A stretch of 64,000 nt of DNA from Adineta vaga (lineage: Eukaryota; Rotifera), in the NCBI GenBank assembly GCA_021613535.1, contig CP075493.1, forward strand, positions 4,402,001 through 4,466,000. The letters run 5' to 3'. Shown here piece after piece: positions 1 through 9,648 of the stretch (positions within the stretch are counted from its first letter, which is position 1; each line of letters starts with the position of its first letter). Made by a program: the position numbers and the translations under genes. Below the pieces are notes generated by a model. That model ran no database searches and had not been told where the DNA came from. It saw nothing but the letters and a program-made list of their open reading frames with translations.

Positions 1-638
1 GAAAATTGATATTTTGTACCATAATAACAATCTGAACATAGACATGTTGTTGTGCTGCAATTTCTGTATAAATATATATTCTGATGGTACGAATCTATCG
101 CGAAGAATTGCTAAATAGTAAGATTGATTTGGTATTTGAAGAAAAAGGAATATGAAATATTTGAGAAATATAAATCGTTAGGATTTGTCGATTGAATGGA
201 ATCTTTTTCAAAAGAGTTATTCGTTGATGTTCTGCTGTTTTGAATGTTTTACCATTTTCGATTAAATACGCATGTAAACAATCAAAAATAGAATTCATCA
301 TTGGATCAAGATCGGATTTATATAATGAATGATGTTATGAAAGTACGATAGAATTCCGAGTTCCTTTTCTTCTATTATTTTAATCCTGTGGATAAAAAAC
401 AAATAGATTTCCATTGACGAAAGATATCAAATGGCATGGGAAACAACAGGATTTACCGTTTTCCTGCTAAATTTGAAACAAGAATTGACATATACACATG
501 ATTTAACTATAATCTAACATTATCATGATATTTTATATATGCTCTTTTCAACTTAAAAACACCATTCATCTACGTAAGAGAAGGAAAATATAAAAGATTA
601 TCTTGACGTTATCACAAACATCGAAAAATAAAATGAAT
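1..638. other. Gene-free left edge
   Basis: AT-rich sequence with no supportable gene. A 68-codon minus-strand open frame (95-301) has an in-frame stop just upstream and no recognisable domain. It could be a 3' exon of a gene lying to the left, but I cannot support that. Confidence 0.5.
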
Positions 639-1610
639 CTAGTTTTTACATAATGATCCATTGCATGACGGACGAAATACATGACAAAGATCTGTATTCG
701 TTTTTGGTTTTATCGGTGGCATATTTGTTGGATTAAGTCCAAGTATAACATGCCAAAGATGTTCAAAACTTCCACCAAACCATTTCGTACCTCCTTGTCC
801 TGCTCTTTCACGATCGAGTTCAGTTGTACAATATGGTTCTAAACTTGCACGATAGAGTGCTGTCCATTGTTCATATGTGTAATGTTGAATACGTTCTTTT
901 CTTACATAAAATTGTGCACAACACATTGTTGAAATAATATTATTATCTTTAGGCGTCTTATTATCAGGATTCAATTGCAATTCACCATCAAAACCGAATA
1001 AAGTTAATAAACGTTTTGCACATTTATACATCAAACCAATATTATCAGTAGGATCACGAGACCATATTGACCATGGACGATTTTGAATCCAAAGATCATT
1101 AATATTTGCATAATAAACATCATCACGTACACATTGAGCTGTTTCAATTGGATGTGGTGTATGACGAAAAGGATTACCATGAACAAATAACATTCGATCA
1201 GGTAAATCATAATAATAATCATAGATAAATTTTAAATATACACCAGCTTCTTCGTGTACATTTTGACAATAGGGCCAATCATATGGAGCTGTTGAATTCG
1301 GATCAATTCGTTGATATAAATGAATATCATAAGATCGTGATAGATTTTTATTAAAATAATCGAGTCCATCACGTATCCAAAGTGGCCAACTTGAACGATT
1401 TGTCCAATTGATTTCTTTCCATATAGCTGGAATAACAACAAGTCGATTTTTCTTCCATTTACTTCGTGCTGTAAATGAACTAAAGAATGATGAATTAGTT
1501 AATGAACTCGAGATCGGTCGTAGAAATCCAGTTAATAACATGTTTGACGTTTTTCTGTTAACGGTAAATATTAATAACAAAGCACCGAAAATTAAACTAA
1601 ATAGGATCAT
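639..1610 (-). CDS. DUF3431-like protein with N-terminal signal anchor
   Basis: About 323 aa. I chose the ATG at 1610; the open frame runs about ten codons further upstream, but only to a TTG. Residues ~2-20 are a hydrophobic stretch (ILFSLIFGALLLIF), which looks like a signal anchor, so the rest probably faces the Golgi lumen or the outside. The body has features I associate with DUF3431, a glycosyltransferase-like family common in fungi and scattered in invertebrates: a LVVIPAIWKE-type start, an EAGVYLKFIYDYY motif, DRMLFVHGNPF, and the late CCAQFYVRKERI block followed by a WFGGSFEHLWHVILG end. The frame is uninterrupted and has no intron. The enzymatic activity of this family is not established to my knowledge. 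A further 5' exon is possible, because the frame stays open upstream. Confidence 0.7.
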   Translation of the reverse strand: MILFSLIFGALLLIFTVNRKTSNMLLTGFLRPISSSLTNSSFFSSFTARSKWKKNRLVVIPAIWKEINWTNRSSWPLWIRDGLDYFNKNLSRSYDIHLYQRIDPNSTAPYDWPYCQNVHEEAGVYLKFIYDYYYDLPDRMLFVHGNPFRHTPHPIETAQCVRDDVYYANINDLWIQNRPWSIWSRDPTDNIGLMYKCAKRLLTLFGFDGELQLNPDNKTPKDNNIISTMCCAQFYVRKERIQHYTYEQWTALYRASLEPYCTTELDRERAGQGGTKWFGGSFEHLWHVILGLNPTNMPPIKPKTNTDLCHVFRPSCNGSLCKN

Positions 1611-3389
1611 ACCATGTACTTTTCTAATACATAAATACAATTATTATGAGAAAAAAAAACATATCATCTCAAAAATAACATTTACTTGATCGATGGAGTC
1701 ATCTTGTATACTAAAAGTACTTCTATATCTAAAATATATAAGTATTCTTTCTTGGTTATTTCTATCACACAACTTCACACAAAACTATAATCAACGGTAG
1801 CTCGTAATAAAATTTAAAAATACGGAAACACATACTTTGTCCTAGAATACACTGATTTTCTATCGTATAAACTTCTTTTAATACAAACATTACGTACCGT
1901 ATATACGTTAAATATAACTATATATCAACACACGTTTCTTTTTCTATTATACTTTTGTTTTGCTTCTATTTCAATGATGATTTGAAGTTCAGGTTTAATA
2001 ATTAATTGACGCGTATTTTTTTTTCCTTTCTCCTTTTGCGAAGTATAATTAGCAGATGAATTCAAGAATGCTTCTACCACTATTTTGCTCAGAAAAAAAA
2101 ACATGTAAAACTATTTTACTTCAATGGTTATTAAGAGCTGTTTGAGCAATTGAACATGAATAAAAACAGTACGGTGTGAAACATAGAGCATTTGTGTGAT
2201 TAGGCGCGAGTTTCTTTTTGTTTTCCGTTGATTTTATGAAACGATAATATAAATTCGTCCAGTGGATTTTTTAAAACTGAAAAACAATAAAGGTAAAGCA
2301 TGCCTTAATAAACTACACATGTTTTATTCGAAACGACATTTCCTGAAACAAGATCGCATAGTCAGACTTATAAAAATGAATGTGTTGTTTTTTCGATTAA
2401 TATTTGAATTCCATGCTTCGTACTGTATGTTATATGCACTGTCTCGAACTCGTATGTCATCTCGTTAACTCAATAAGTGAAAAGGGAACTTTCTGGATGT
2501 TTTACAATTTGAGAATTAGTAACTATATACTATTTGTGAAACTTTAACGATATTATTTTCTTAATTCAGGTAATATCTACCATTTGGTAAACCTGAGAAT
2601 AATTATATTATGATAGGAAAAGAAAAAGTTTGATTTCTTCAGTAACTAACGTAAGACAGAAAGTTTTGTATATAAAAATACTTCTGTTGATATTTATTTT
2701 TCTTGCTCTAATGACATAGGGAAATACATACATGTGTTACGTGTTGTTAGCAAAGAAAGAAGTCATATAGGAAAGATTTTTTACTCCATACTTAAAACCA
2801 TCGATTCGTTCAGTCGCATCTTTGATTGCTTTCTTTCCATCACTTGGATTTTCAATTTATATGCAATCCATTTTAGGAATATAAATATATTTTTCTGATT
2901 TTACATGACGTTTTTCGCGTGCATATTGGATAAGAAATGAATAAGACGAACTTTTTGTACAGAAATTATTGGAGATAGAAGACAATGATATATTTCGATA
3001 AATGTTCAAAAACCACAGAATGATGTTTTGAGACTTTACTTTTATGAAAACAATCAAATGAAAAATCGTTCCTATACTTTAAATGTTCGGTAAATGGAAA
3101 ACAAAGTGAAAAGATGTTTTGTTTTTAATTTGAAAACAATTTTTATTCAATAGAAATTAATGATTTTACTCAATATCATAATTTCGAAAATACGTCAAAA
3201 AAACATTAGTGAATTACTTTGTAGTTATATTTAAAAGTAAATTAAACAAATGTGAAGTTTAACAAACCGAAAGATCTATAAATATATTCATTTTATTTTT
3301 ACGGTATGATAATCAAAGTCACCGATATCTTTTATGTTTAGTCATATAAATGAAAATGTATCTTCTCACATACTGCACAAGTCCTCTAC
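1611..3389. other. Intergenic, no gene seen
   Basis: About 1.8 kb between the divergent DUF3431-like gene and the 7TM receptor gene. Short open frames at 2262-2468 (+) and 2857-3057 (-) show no domain, no splice partner and ordinary AT-rich composition. Upstream regulatory DNA for both flanking genes must lie here, but no specific element is recognisable. Confidence 0.5.
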
Positions 3390-4472
3390 ATGGCAAGTGC
3401 AATATATATTCTTACTGTGGTTCAGGATATTTTTATGTCCATCAATTTCTGTCTTGCCATATTTTATATACTTTCCATTCTATGTATTCGTCGCTTTCAT
3501 CAGCGAAACAATATGTTCATCTTGAATATTTGTTTAGCTATTGTATATTCTGCAATTTATTTTATTATCTATTTCACTATGTATTATTTTGATATTGCTC
3601 GTCTATATACTCCATCTATGTGTATATATCTACATTTTACATACAATATCGCCGCTATTTCAATTCCGTTTTCATTTGCAACATACACTGTTTATCGGTT
3701 CTGCTTCATTATTTATTATACAAAACCATTTTTTAAAACAAAACTATGGGTATTCATTTGTATTTCTGGTGAATGGGTTGCTGTTTGTTTAACATCATTG
3801 CCATTTGTACTGCGAAATGGCCCAGTAAGTCACATTTACTTATAGTTTTATTTTATAAGATGAATTTATATGGAAAATTTATAAATCTGTTACGTATGAT
3901 AAAATTCAGCCGTATCAATTGATTAATTCTTCTCATATACTTTGATTAGATTAGAAGTCATTCTGAATCTATCTCATCAAAGAAAAAAAAACAGTTCTTA
4001 TCAAAAGTACCAATGTTTGTTTATTTTATTTTTATAGTATTGTGGACAACCGTTTTGGCTGCGAATATATACCTGTGTTCTAGCTGTATGTTTACCTGTT
4101 CTAATCAATACTAGCTTAAACATTATTATCTTTGCACATGTTCGGGCATCGACACGTCGTATTCAACCACAAACTAGCGTGAGTAATGCAACAACTGGTA
4201 ATCAGAATCGGCAGCCGAAAATCAATCGTAGAGAAATAGCATTATTGAAACAGATGATTTTCATGTGCACAATTTTCATTATTTCATGGACTCCTACTTT
4301 TTCTATTGTGATTTTTGTACACCTTGGCTATCCTTATTTAAATATTTTTTATTGTCTTGTTGTTTGGGGCGAGTTCATTATTGTATTTATTATTTTAAAT
4401 CTGTTTAAATGTAATCATGAACTTGTAGAATATTACCGAAATATAGTTCGTCAATATGTTTTTAGAGCATAA
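3390..4472 (+). CDS. Rhodopsin-like seven-transmembrane receptor (two exons)
   Basis: Exons 3390-3824 and 4038-4472 join in phase 0 (donor GTAAGT at 3825, acceptor TTTATAG ending at 4037) to give 289 aa. Seven hydrophobic segments can be counted: TM1-TM4 in exon 1, TM5-TM7 in exon 2. TM3 is followed by TVYRF in the place of the DRY motif. TM6 carries SWTPTF, matching the class A CWxP position. TM7 (FIIVFIILNLF) lacks a clear NPxxY. The N-terminus is very short, as in many peptide or orphan GPCR-like receptors of rotifers. The ligand cannot be inferred. The protein is small for class A but the topology is complete, so I treat it as functional. Confidence 0.75.
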
Positions 4473-4643
4473 AATATTTTTCTTTTTCTTTTTAAAATTA
4501 AAGCATTATTCGTTATTATTTAATTTTCTTCAGATAATCTATAAGAAGTTTATTGTTAGATTATAATAGTATGGCAAAATATAGAAAAAAAAACGTCCAT
4601 CGAAAAGAAAAATATATAATAGTTTATCAACGTTCTTAGAAAA

Positions 4644-5615
4644 TTATTCCGTAATTTGATTTGTATTTATCATATATTTTTGTACTCGTTGATTGCTATA
4701 ATCACTAACATAGAGATTACCTCGTCGATCAAATGCAATACCATATGGATGATTGAGTTGATTTGAACCATTACCGCTAGTACCTTCACCAACAATAACC
4801 GTACCTTTTGGAGCACCTGGTTCCCAACGAACAACACGATGTTTTCCCCAATCGGCAACATAAACATTACCGGATTCATCGACGACCATACCAAATGGAT
4901 CCGCTAATGAATCTGGATCAACACTATAATATTTGTGTGTACCTGCAATGAATATACCTTTTTGCGCATCTTTCTCCCATTTAACAATACGATGATTGCC
5001 CCAATCAGAAACATAGACAGATTGATCTTTGTCGACGAAGATACATGTTGGATGACTAAGTTGTTTACGACGAGTACCTTTTCCATGACCACCAGCAACG
5101 ACTGTTCCTGTTTTTTCACCAATTTTCCACCGTTTAACTTCATGATTTTCAATATCACAAACATAGAGATAACCTTCATGATCCATTGCAATACTTGACG
5201 CAACAACATCTGGTATAATTGTTTTTATACCTGAATCATTTTTTCTTGACCATCGTGCAATTCGTCGATTACCTTCATCGGCAATAATAAAACTATCTGT
5301 TGCTTTATCATAAATAATATCTTTTGGATTTCGTAATCGATCACTTCGATCTTCTTGTGCACCTTCACCAATAACCATTTCACCTGTTGTTGCACCATCT
5401 TTCCAAACAACAACACGATTATTAGAATAATCAGTAATGTATACATTTTCATCATCATCAACATACATATACGATGGAAAATTTAAATGTGCTAAACTTG
5501 TACCCCATCGTTTACTACCAGCAACTGTGATACCGTCTTGTGTCCAAGTTGTTCCTTCACTAAATTTTGGAATACGTGCTGATGCAAGACTTTCGGTTTC
5601 ATTATCACCACCCAT
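4644..5615 (-). CDS. NHL-repeat beta-propeller protein
   Basis: 323 aa from the ATG at 5615; a splice-acceptor-like AATAACAG lies two bases upstream, so an upstream exon or a trans-splice site is likely. The protein is six NHL repeats, each with the pattern (N/H)P..I..D..G.(V/L)Y(V/I).D..N.R(V/I).(R/K)W. Repeat centres include YMYVDDDENVYITDYSNNRV, CIFVDKDQSVYVSDWGNHRI, GMVVDESGNVYVADWGKHRV and GIAFDRRGNLYVSDYSNQRV. Six repeats would close a six-bladed propeller, a protein- or RNA-binding platform. There is no RING, B-box or signal peptide in this frame, so it is either a stand-alone propeller or the C-terminal part of a larger protein. Tandem NHL proteins are abundant in bdelloids (recollection). 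Confidence 0.8.
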   Translation of the reverse strand: MGGDNETESLASARIPKFSEGTTWTQDGITVAGSKRWGTSLAHLNFPSYMYVDDDENVYITDYSNNRVVVWKDGATTGEMVIGEGAQEDRSDRLRNPKDIIYDKATDSFIIADEGNRRIARWSRKNDSGIKTIIPDVVASSIAMDHEGYLYVCDIENHEVKRWKIGEKTGTVVAGGHGKGTRRKQLSHPTCIFVDKDQSVYVSDWGNHRIVKWEKDAQKGIFIAGTHKYYSVDPDSLADPFGMVVDESGNVYVADWGKHRVVRWEPGAPKGTVIVGEGTSGNGSNQLNHPYGIAFDRRGNLYVSDYSNQRVQKYMINTNQITE

Positions 5616-6188
5616 GACTGTTATTAAATTCAAATCAATTGATTTATCTTAATTTCTACAAAAGAAATAAAAAGAAATTTTTCGCAAGATATCTTATTTT
5701 TTCTCCTTATATTCATTATTTAGGTACTCGATTGATGTGAATAAATGCAGTTTTTCTCCTTTTTCCACCTCTCTAATCATAATTTATCATGTGCGTTACG
5801 CTTGATCAACACTAAAGAATCATACATATCCTATAATGTCACTATTGATATGGTTTATCTCTCTTTTTTTATTCGTTATTTACGGTTGAATACATTTTCA
5901 TATAATAACATGAGAGACAAGTTGAAATAAACGAAAATGTTAGTAAAAATCGAAAAAAACATCATAGTACAGATTTGCTTATGCATCAAAAAAAAATATA
6001 AGTCTCTTTAGAATATATTTATGTCCTACGAAGATTTAGAGTGAAGAAAATAGTGATATTCTGTAAAGGCGACATCTTTTAAATTATTATCTATACGTTT
6101 AATATAAAACAATGAAAGCTTACATGACGAATACAATCTAATCGATTCATATGTAAATGTTGATTGTTGAGGACTTAAAAGAATAAGA
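5616..6188. other. Divergent intergenic region
   Basis: About 570 bp between the divergent NHL gene and the amidohydrolase gene. It must hold both promoters. The open frame at 5745-5930 has no recognisable content. Confidence 0.5.
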
Positions 6189-7097
6189 ATGCAAATACAA
6201 ACGATACTTCGTGCATGTCGAATAAATTCAAATATATTATTTCAACGAAATACTAGTAGTAATAGCATACCTCCACAATCAAAACAATCGACAATTATTG
6301 ATGCTTGGGGTCAACATGTAACCTTACGTCACGTTCAAGATCCTATATTTGATAGTTTACGTCGTTGGACAAAATCACTGAATTATCGTGAAGCACCAAG
6401 TGTCGCTTCGACAATTGCTGCACTTGATGAAGCCGGTGTTGATCGTATGTTAATTAGTGCATGGTATGCACCAAATAATATTATGATATCGAATGAAGAA
6501 GTCTTTAATTTTGTTTCTCAATCAAATGAACGGTTAATTGGTATTGGTTCAGTTGATATTACTCGACCACATTTAGTTATGCGTGAAATTCGTCGTTGTA
6601 TTGAAAAATATGGTTTTAAAGCAATTCGTGTTCTTCCATGGTTATTTCAAGTACCACCTACGGATCGACGTTTCTATCCCGTATATACAGCTTGTTGTGA
6701 ATTAAATATTCCATTTTGTACACAAATTGGTCATACTGGTCCGTTGATGCCATCGGAAGTTGGTCGTCCAATTTATCTTGATCAAGTTGCACTTGATTTT
6801 CCTGAATTAACAATTGTTGCAGGACATATTGGATATCCATGGACAGAAGAAGCTATTGCTGTTGCAACTAAACATCCAAATGTATATATCGATACATCGG
6901 CTTATACTATTCGACGTTATCCTCGTGCACTTATTGAATTTATGCGTGATAATGGTCGAAAAAAAGTTTTATTTGGTTCAAATTATCCTATGATAAATCC
7001 AGTCAAAGCTCTTGATGGTTTGGACACATTAGATCTTGATGAATCTACTCGTGCTCTGTTTCTTAGTCAAAATACTGCACGTGTTTTTCGTCTTTAA
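6189..7097 (+). CDS. Amidohydrolase (metal-dependent hydrolase, ACMSD-like TIM barrel)
   Basis: 302 aa, single exon. Amidohydrolase-2-type features in order: IIDAWGQH near residue 37, where the bacterial family begins; GFKAIRVLPW; QIGHTGP with a metal-ligand-type His (~180); DFPELTIVAGHIGYPW with the second conserved His (~218); and FGSNYPMINP near the end, where the acid common in the superfamily is Asn. The first ~35 residues (Arg/Ser/Asn-rich, almost no acids) precede the conserved start and look like a mitochondrial presequence added to a bacterial-type enzyme. The family decarboxylates or hydrolyses small aromatic or cyclic acids; the substrate here is unknown. The absence of introns and the bacterial-like sequence suggest horizontal acquisition, which is inference without a tree. 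Confidence 0.8.
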   Translation: MQIQTILRACRINSNILFQRNTSSNSIPPQSKQSTIIDAWGQHVTLRHVQDPIFDSLRRWTKSLNYREAPSVASTIAALDEAGVDRMLISAWYAPNNIMISNEEVFNFVSQSNERLIGIGSVDITRPHLVMREIRRCIEKYGFKAIRVLPWLFQVPPTDRRFYPVYTACCELNIPFCTQIGHTGPLMPSEVGRPIYLDQVALDFPELTIVAGHIGYPWTEEAIAVATKHPNVYIDTSAYTIRRYPRALIEFMRDNGRKKVLFGSNYPMINPVKALDGLDTLDLDESTRALFLSQNTARVFRL

Positions 7098-7594
7098 TCT
7101 AATCTGATTTATTTTTTATCGTATTCCAATAAAAGTGTCATATAAGATTCATTCTATTCAATTACACTATTTACCTTTTATTTATTTTTCTCTTCTAACT
7201 TCTATGGTTTTCATTGCTGAGAAGAGAAAAAGATTTTTCTTATACTCTTCAAAACCGAGGTGACTATTGAATCAACAGAACAGACACATGTTTTTTTTTC
7301 TTGCAAGTTTCTGTCATACTTCATCAATAAGCCATTGAAGTTACTTACTAACTACACATGTCGATGACGAAAAATTTTTGTGAAAATACGAATTCGAAGT
7401 AGTAAGACTAACACTAATGATCTACATTATCGAAATCCAATGAAATATTAAAGTACTAATGGTAAGGTTTCTTATATAATGACGAGAAATTTGTATTCGT
7501 TTACCACAGCATTATTTTCTACTTCCTCGTCAGTTTTCGTTTTAGAATTCACTAGTAAAATAAAGATTTTCTCGTTGTTAGACTCTGTTTTAAA
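7098..7594. other. Intergenic spacer before GTPase cluster
   Basis: About 500 bp without a gene: the 3' end of the amidohydrolase gene (AATAAA-like at ~7129) and the putative 5' region of GTPase A. No specific motif recognised. Confidence 0.45.
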
Positions 7595-9313
7595 ATGGGT
7601 TGTCGCCAATCATCAACTATTAGCCCACTCTCGAATATTCTGACATCTTCGCCATCCTCGAATAGATCAAACACAGAACTTACCAACCAGCATCCACGTT
7701 CTAAGCGTCTACCAGAACTAAAGAGTACACCACACAACCTACGAGAAAATGATCAAGAATCTACCGCAAACTCTAGAATACCAAAGGATCACTTGCCAGC
7801 AGATAATTTTATCAATCTTCTTCTCCTCGGTCCTTCTGGAGTTGGCAAGTCTACGTTCATCAATGCCATCGTCAACTATTTTCACTTCGATACTCTCGCT
7901 AAAGCTCGCTCTCACCACCCAATCGCACTCATGCCTGTTTCATTCATTATCACAGAAGGTCATCACTTTCAAGAGCGTCTCATCACATTCGGCCAACAAG
8001 ATCCAAATGAAGATCATCATCATCCAGGACAGTCAGTCACGCAACAATGTCGATCATATGTCTTTTCTGTCAGTAATCATACGAAAATTCGAATCATCGA
8101 TACACCTGGCATGGGTGATACTCGTGGTATTGATCAAGATGATGACAATATGCAACATATTCTGTCATTCATCTCCAATCTATCACACATCAATGCCGTT
8201 TGTATTCTTCTCAAACCAAATGAATCAAAACTAAATGTAGTACTCCGTTCATATTTCACTCGATTGCTTGGTTTTTTGGGTGAAAAAGTTCGTGAGAATA
8301 TTGTATTTTGTTTTACGAACACTCGATCAACATTCTTTGCACCAGGAGATACAGGACCTCTGTTACGCGAAATGTTGAAATCAAGTCCAATCAAGAATAT
8401 TCCATTTGAGAAAAGGAACACATTCTGTTTCGATAGTGAATCATTTCGATATTTGATTGCACGAGAAAATGATGTGAAGTTCGATGATTATCAGAAGCAA
8501 GAATATGAACAAAGCTGGATCAAGTCATCAAAGGAATCGCAGCGTCTGATTGCATATATATGCGCCGATATGAAATGCTATTCAAAAGATGAATGGAAAT
8601 CTATTGAACATGCTCAATTTGAAATCAATCGAATGGTTCGTCCAATGTTAGAAACAATCAGAAATACGATGCGAAACACTATATTATTTACAAAAAAGTC
8701 ATCCGATCGTTCTATTTTACTTGTTCCTAGATTGACAACCTATTCATCGGTTGTTTGCCGTACATGTAAAAGAAGTTTTCAACGATACAGTAATTTCTGG
8801 ATTCTACAAGATGATATACACATATTTTCGAAGAAATGTGAAAATTGTAAATGCAATCGACATAGTCATCAGAATATTAATTATCATCTTACGTTTGAAG
8901 TTGGAGATAAATCGAATAGTGAATCTATCAAGCTGCTAAAACATGATTTAAAGCAACTTGGGCAAGCTTGTTTAACTTTTGGATATTTTTTCGATTGCAA
9001 TTGTTCTGCAGCAAGACCCAATGATCCCATTCTGTCCTACTTAAATCAAATGATTGGAGAAGAAAATGAAATATGTGAACAAAAAGGCGAAGAATGTTTG
9101 AATTCTATATTACTTGCAAAACTGAATCAATTCAAAGAAGAATACGAACATAACAACAATCAATCAATAGTAGATTCTAACTCAATGAACTTAAGAGAAA
9201 TTTATAAATTAATTCGAAATATTACTCAGATTGATCTCATTCAACAACAAATGGATATTACTAAACAATATCATCATATGCGTATGAATAAACAAGAAAA
9301 ACAAATATCTTGA
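7595..9313 (+). CDS. GTPase A: short AIG1/GIMAP-like GTPase with acylation-type N-terminus
   Basis: 572 aa, single exon, ATG at 7595. It begins MGCRQSS: Gly2, Cys3 and Ser6 fit dual myristoylation/palmitoylation, followed by ~60 disordered residues. The GTPase domain covers ~70-365: P-loop GPSGVGKST at ~79, switch/G3 DTPGMGDT at ~170, and a G4-like FTNTRS in place of TKxD at ~246, followed by FAPGDTGPLL and FCFDSESFRYL. Residues ~385-435 form a Cys/His-rich module (CRTC, then CENCKC and two His). The tail is helical and ends with an IYKLIRN..IDLIQQQMD motif found in all six paralogues. Bases 7792-8690 are almost identical to 11205-12103 in gene B, although the rest of the two genes has diverged. 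It lacks the SNTX-like N-terminal part of B, C and F. The nearest described families are AIG1/GIMAP GTPases; function is unknown. Confidence 0.8.
   Translation: MGCRQSSTISPLSNILTSSPSSNRSNTELTNQHPRSKRLPELKSTPHNLRENDQESTANSRIPKDHLPADNFINLLLLGPSGVGKSTFINAIVNYFHFDTLAKARSHHPIALMPVSFIITEGHHFQERLITFGQQDPNEDHHHPGQSVTQQCRSYVFSVSNHTKIRIIDTPGMGDTRGIDQDDDNMQHILSFISNLSHINAVCILLKPNESKLNVVLRSYFTRLLGFLGEKVRENIVFCFTNTRSTFFAPGDTGPLLREMLKSSPIKNIPFEKRNTFCFDSESFRYLIARENDVKFDDYQKQEYEQSWIKSSKESQRLIAYICADMKCYSKDEWKSIEHAQFEINRMVRPMLETIRNTMRNTILFTKKSSDRSILLVPRLTTYSSVVCRTCKRSFQRYSNFWILQDDIHIFSKKCENCKCNRHSHQNINYHLTFEVGDKSNSESIKLLKHDLKQLGQACLTFGYFFDCNCSAARPNDPILSYLNQMIGEENEICEQKGEECLNSILLAKLNQFKEEYEHNNNQSIVDSNSMNLREIYKLIRNITQIDLIQQQMDITKQYHHMRMNKQEKQIS
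7792..8690 (+). repeat. Near-identical GTPase segment, copy 1
   Basis: Matches 11205-12103 in gene B at a constant offset of 3413 bases with no indel. I count about 11 mismatches over ~0.9 kb by eye (~99% identity). Outside these limits the two genes are only distantly similar. The segment starts at the LPADNFIN codons and ends just after the ETIRNTMRNTI codons. Confidence 0.9.
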
Positions 9314-9648
9314 GAAATTATTTTGATATTTAAGTAACTAAGTTTACATATGTTTATTACCAATGATATCGAAAGAGTTAGAATATATTCTTTTGATGTT
9401 TTTCTTCCGACACACGTTTTTCTTTCTTTCTCGTCACTCTCGAAGTATGTTGATTCTTTATCACATTTCTAATGTATCGACAAGGAGTTACTTTCTTCTT
9501 TCTTCCTATCAAATATGATGTTATTGTATATACTAAGTAGTTCTATTTTACAGTATTCTTCAAAGGAGATAGCTATTTCGAAACGCAATGAATTCTGTAT
9601 TCGAACTATATTTTGATCAAATTATAGATTGATTCTTTAACATTAAGG
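9314..9648. other. Spacer between GTPases A and B
   Basis: 335 bp with no open frame of note. It holds the 3' end of A and the 5' region of B. No sequence related to the SNTX-like N-terminus of B is visible upstream of A or here. Confidence 0.5.

Noticed and set aside
95-301. 68-codon minus-strand frame at the left edge
   Set aside because: In-frame stop just upstream, no domain; may be an exon of a gene outside the window, but unsupported.
3334-3792. Overlapping frames around the 7TM exon 1
   Set aside because: Shadow frames of the receptor exon; only the 3390 frame gives TM helices and joins exon 2 in phase.
8134-8421. Minus-strand open frame in GTPase A (and its twin at 11547-11834 in B)
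   Set aside because: Antisense shadow of the conserved GTPase coding sequence; both copies exist only because the sense segment is duplicated.
7595-9313. GTPase A as a truncated pseudogene of B
   Set aside because: It has its own intact start with an acylation motif, a distinct C-terminal module and no lesions; only the GTPase patch is shared.
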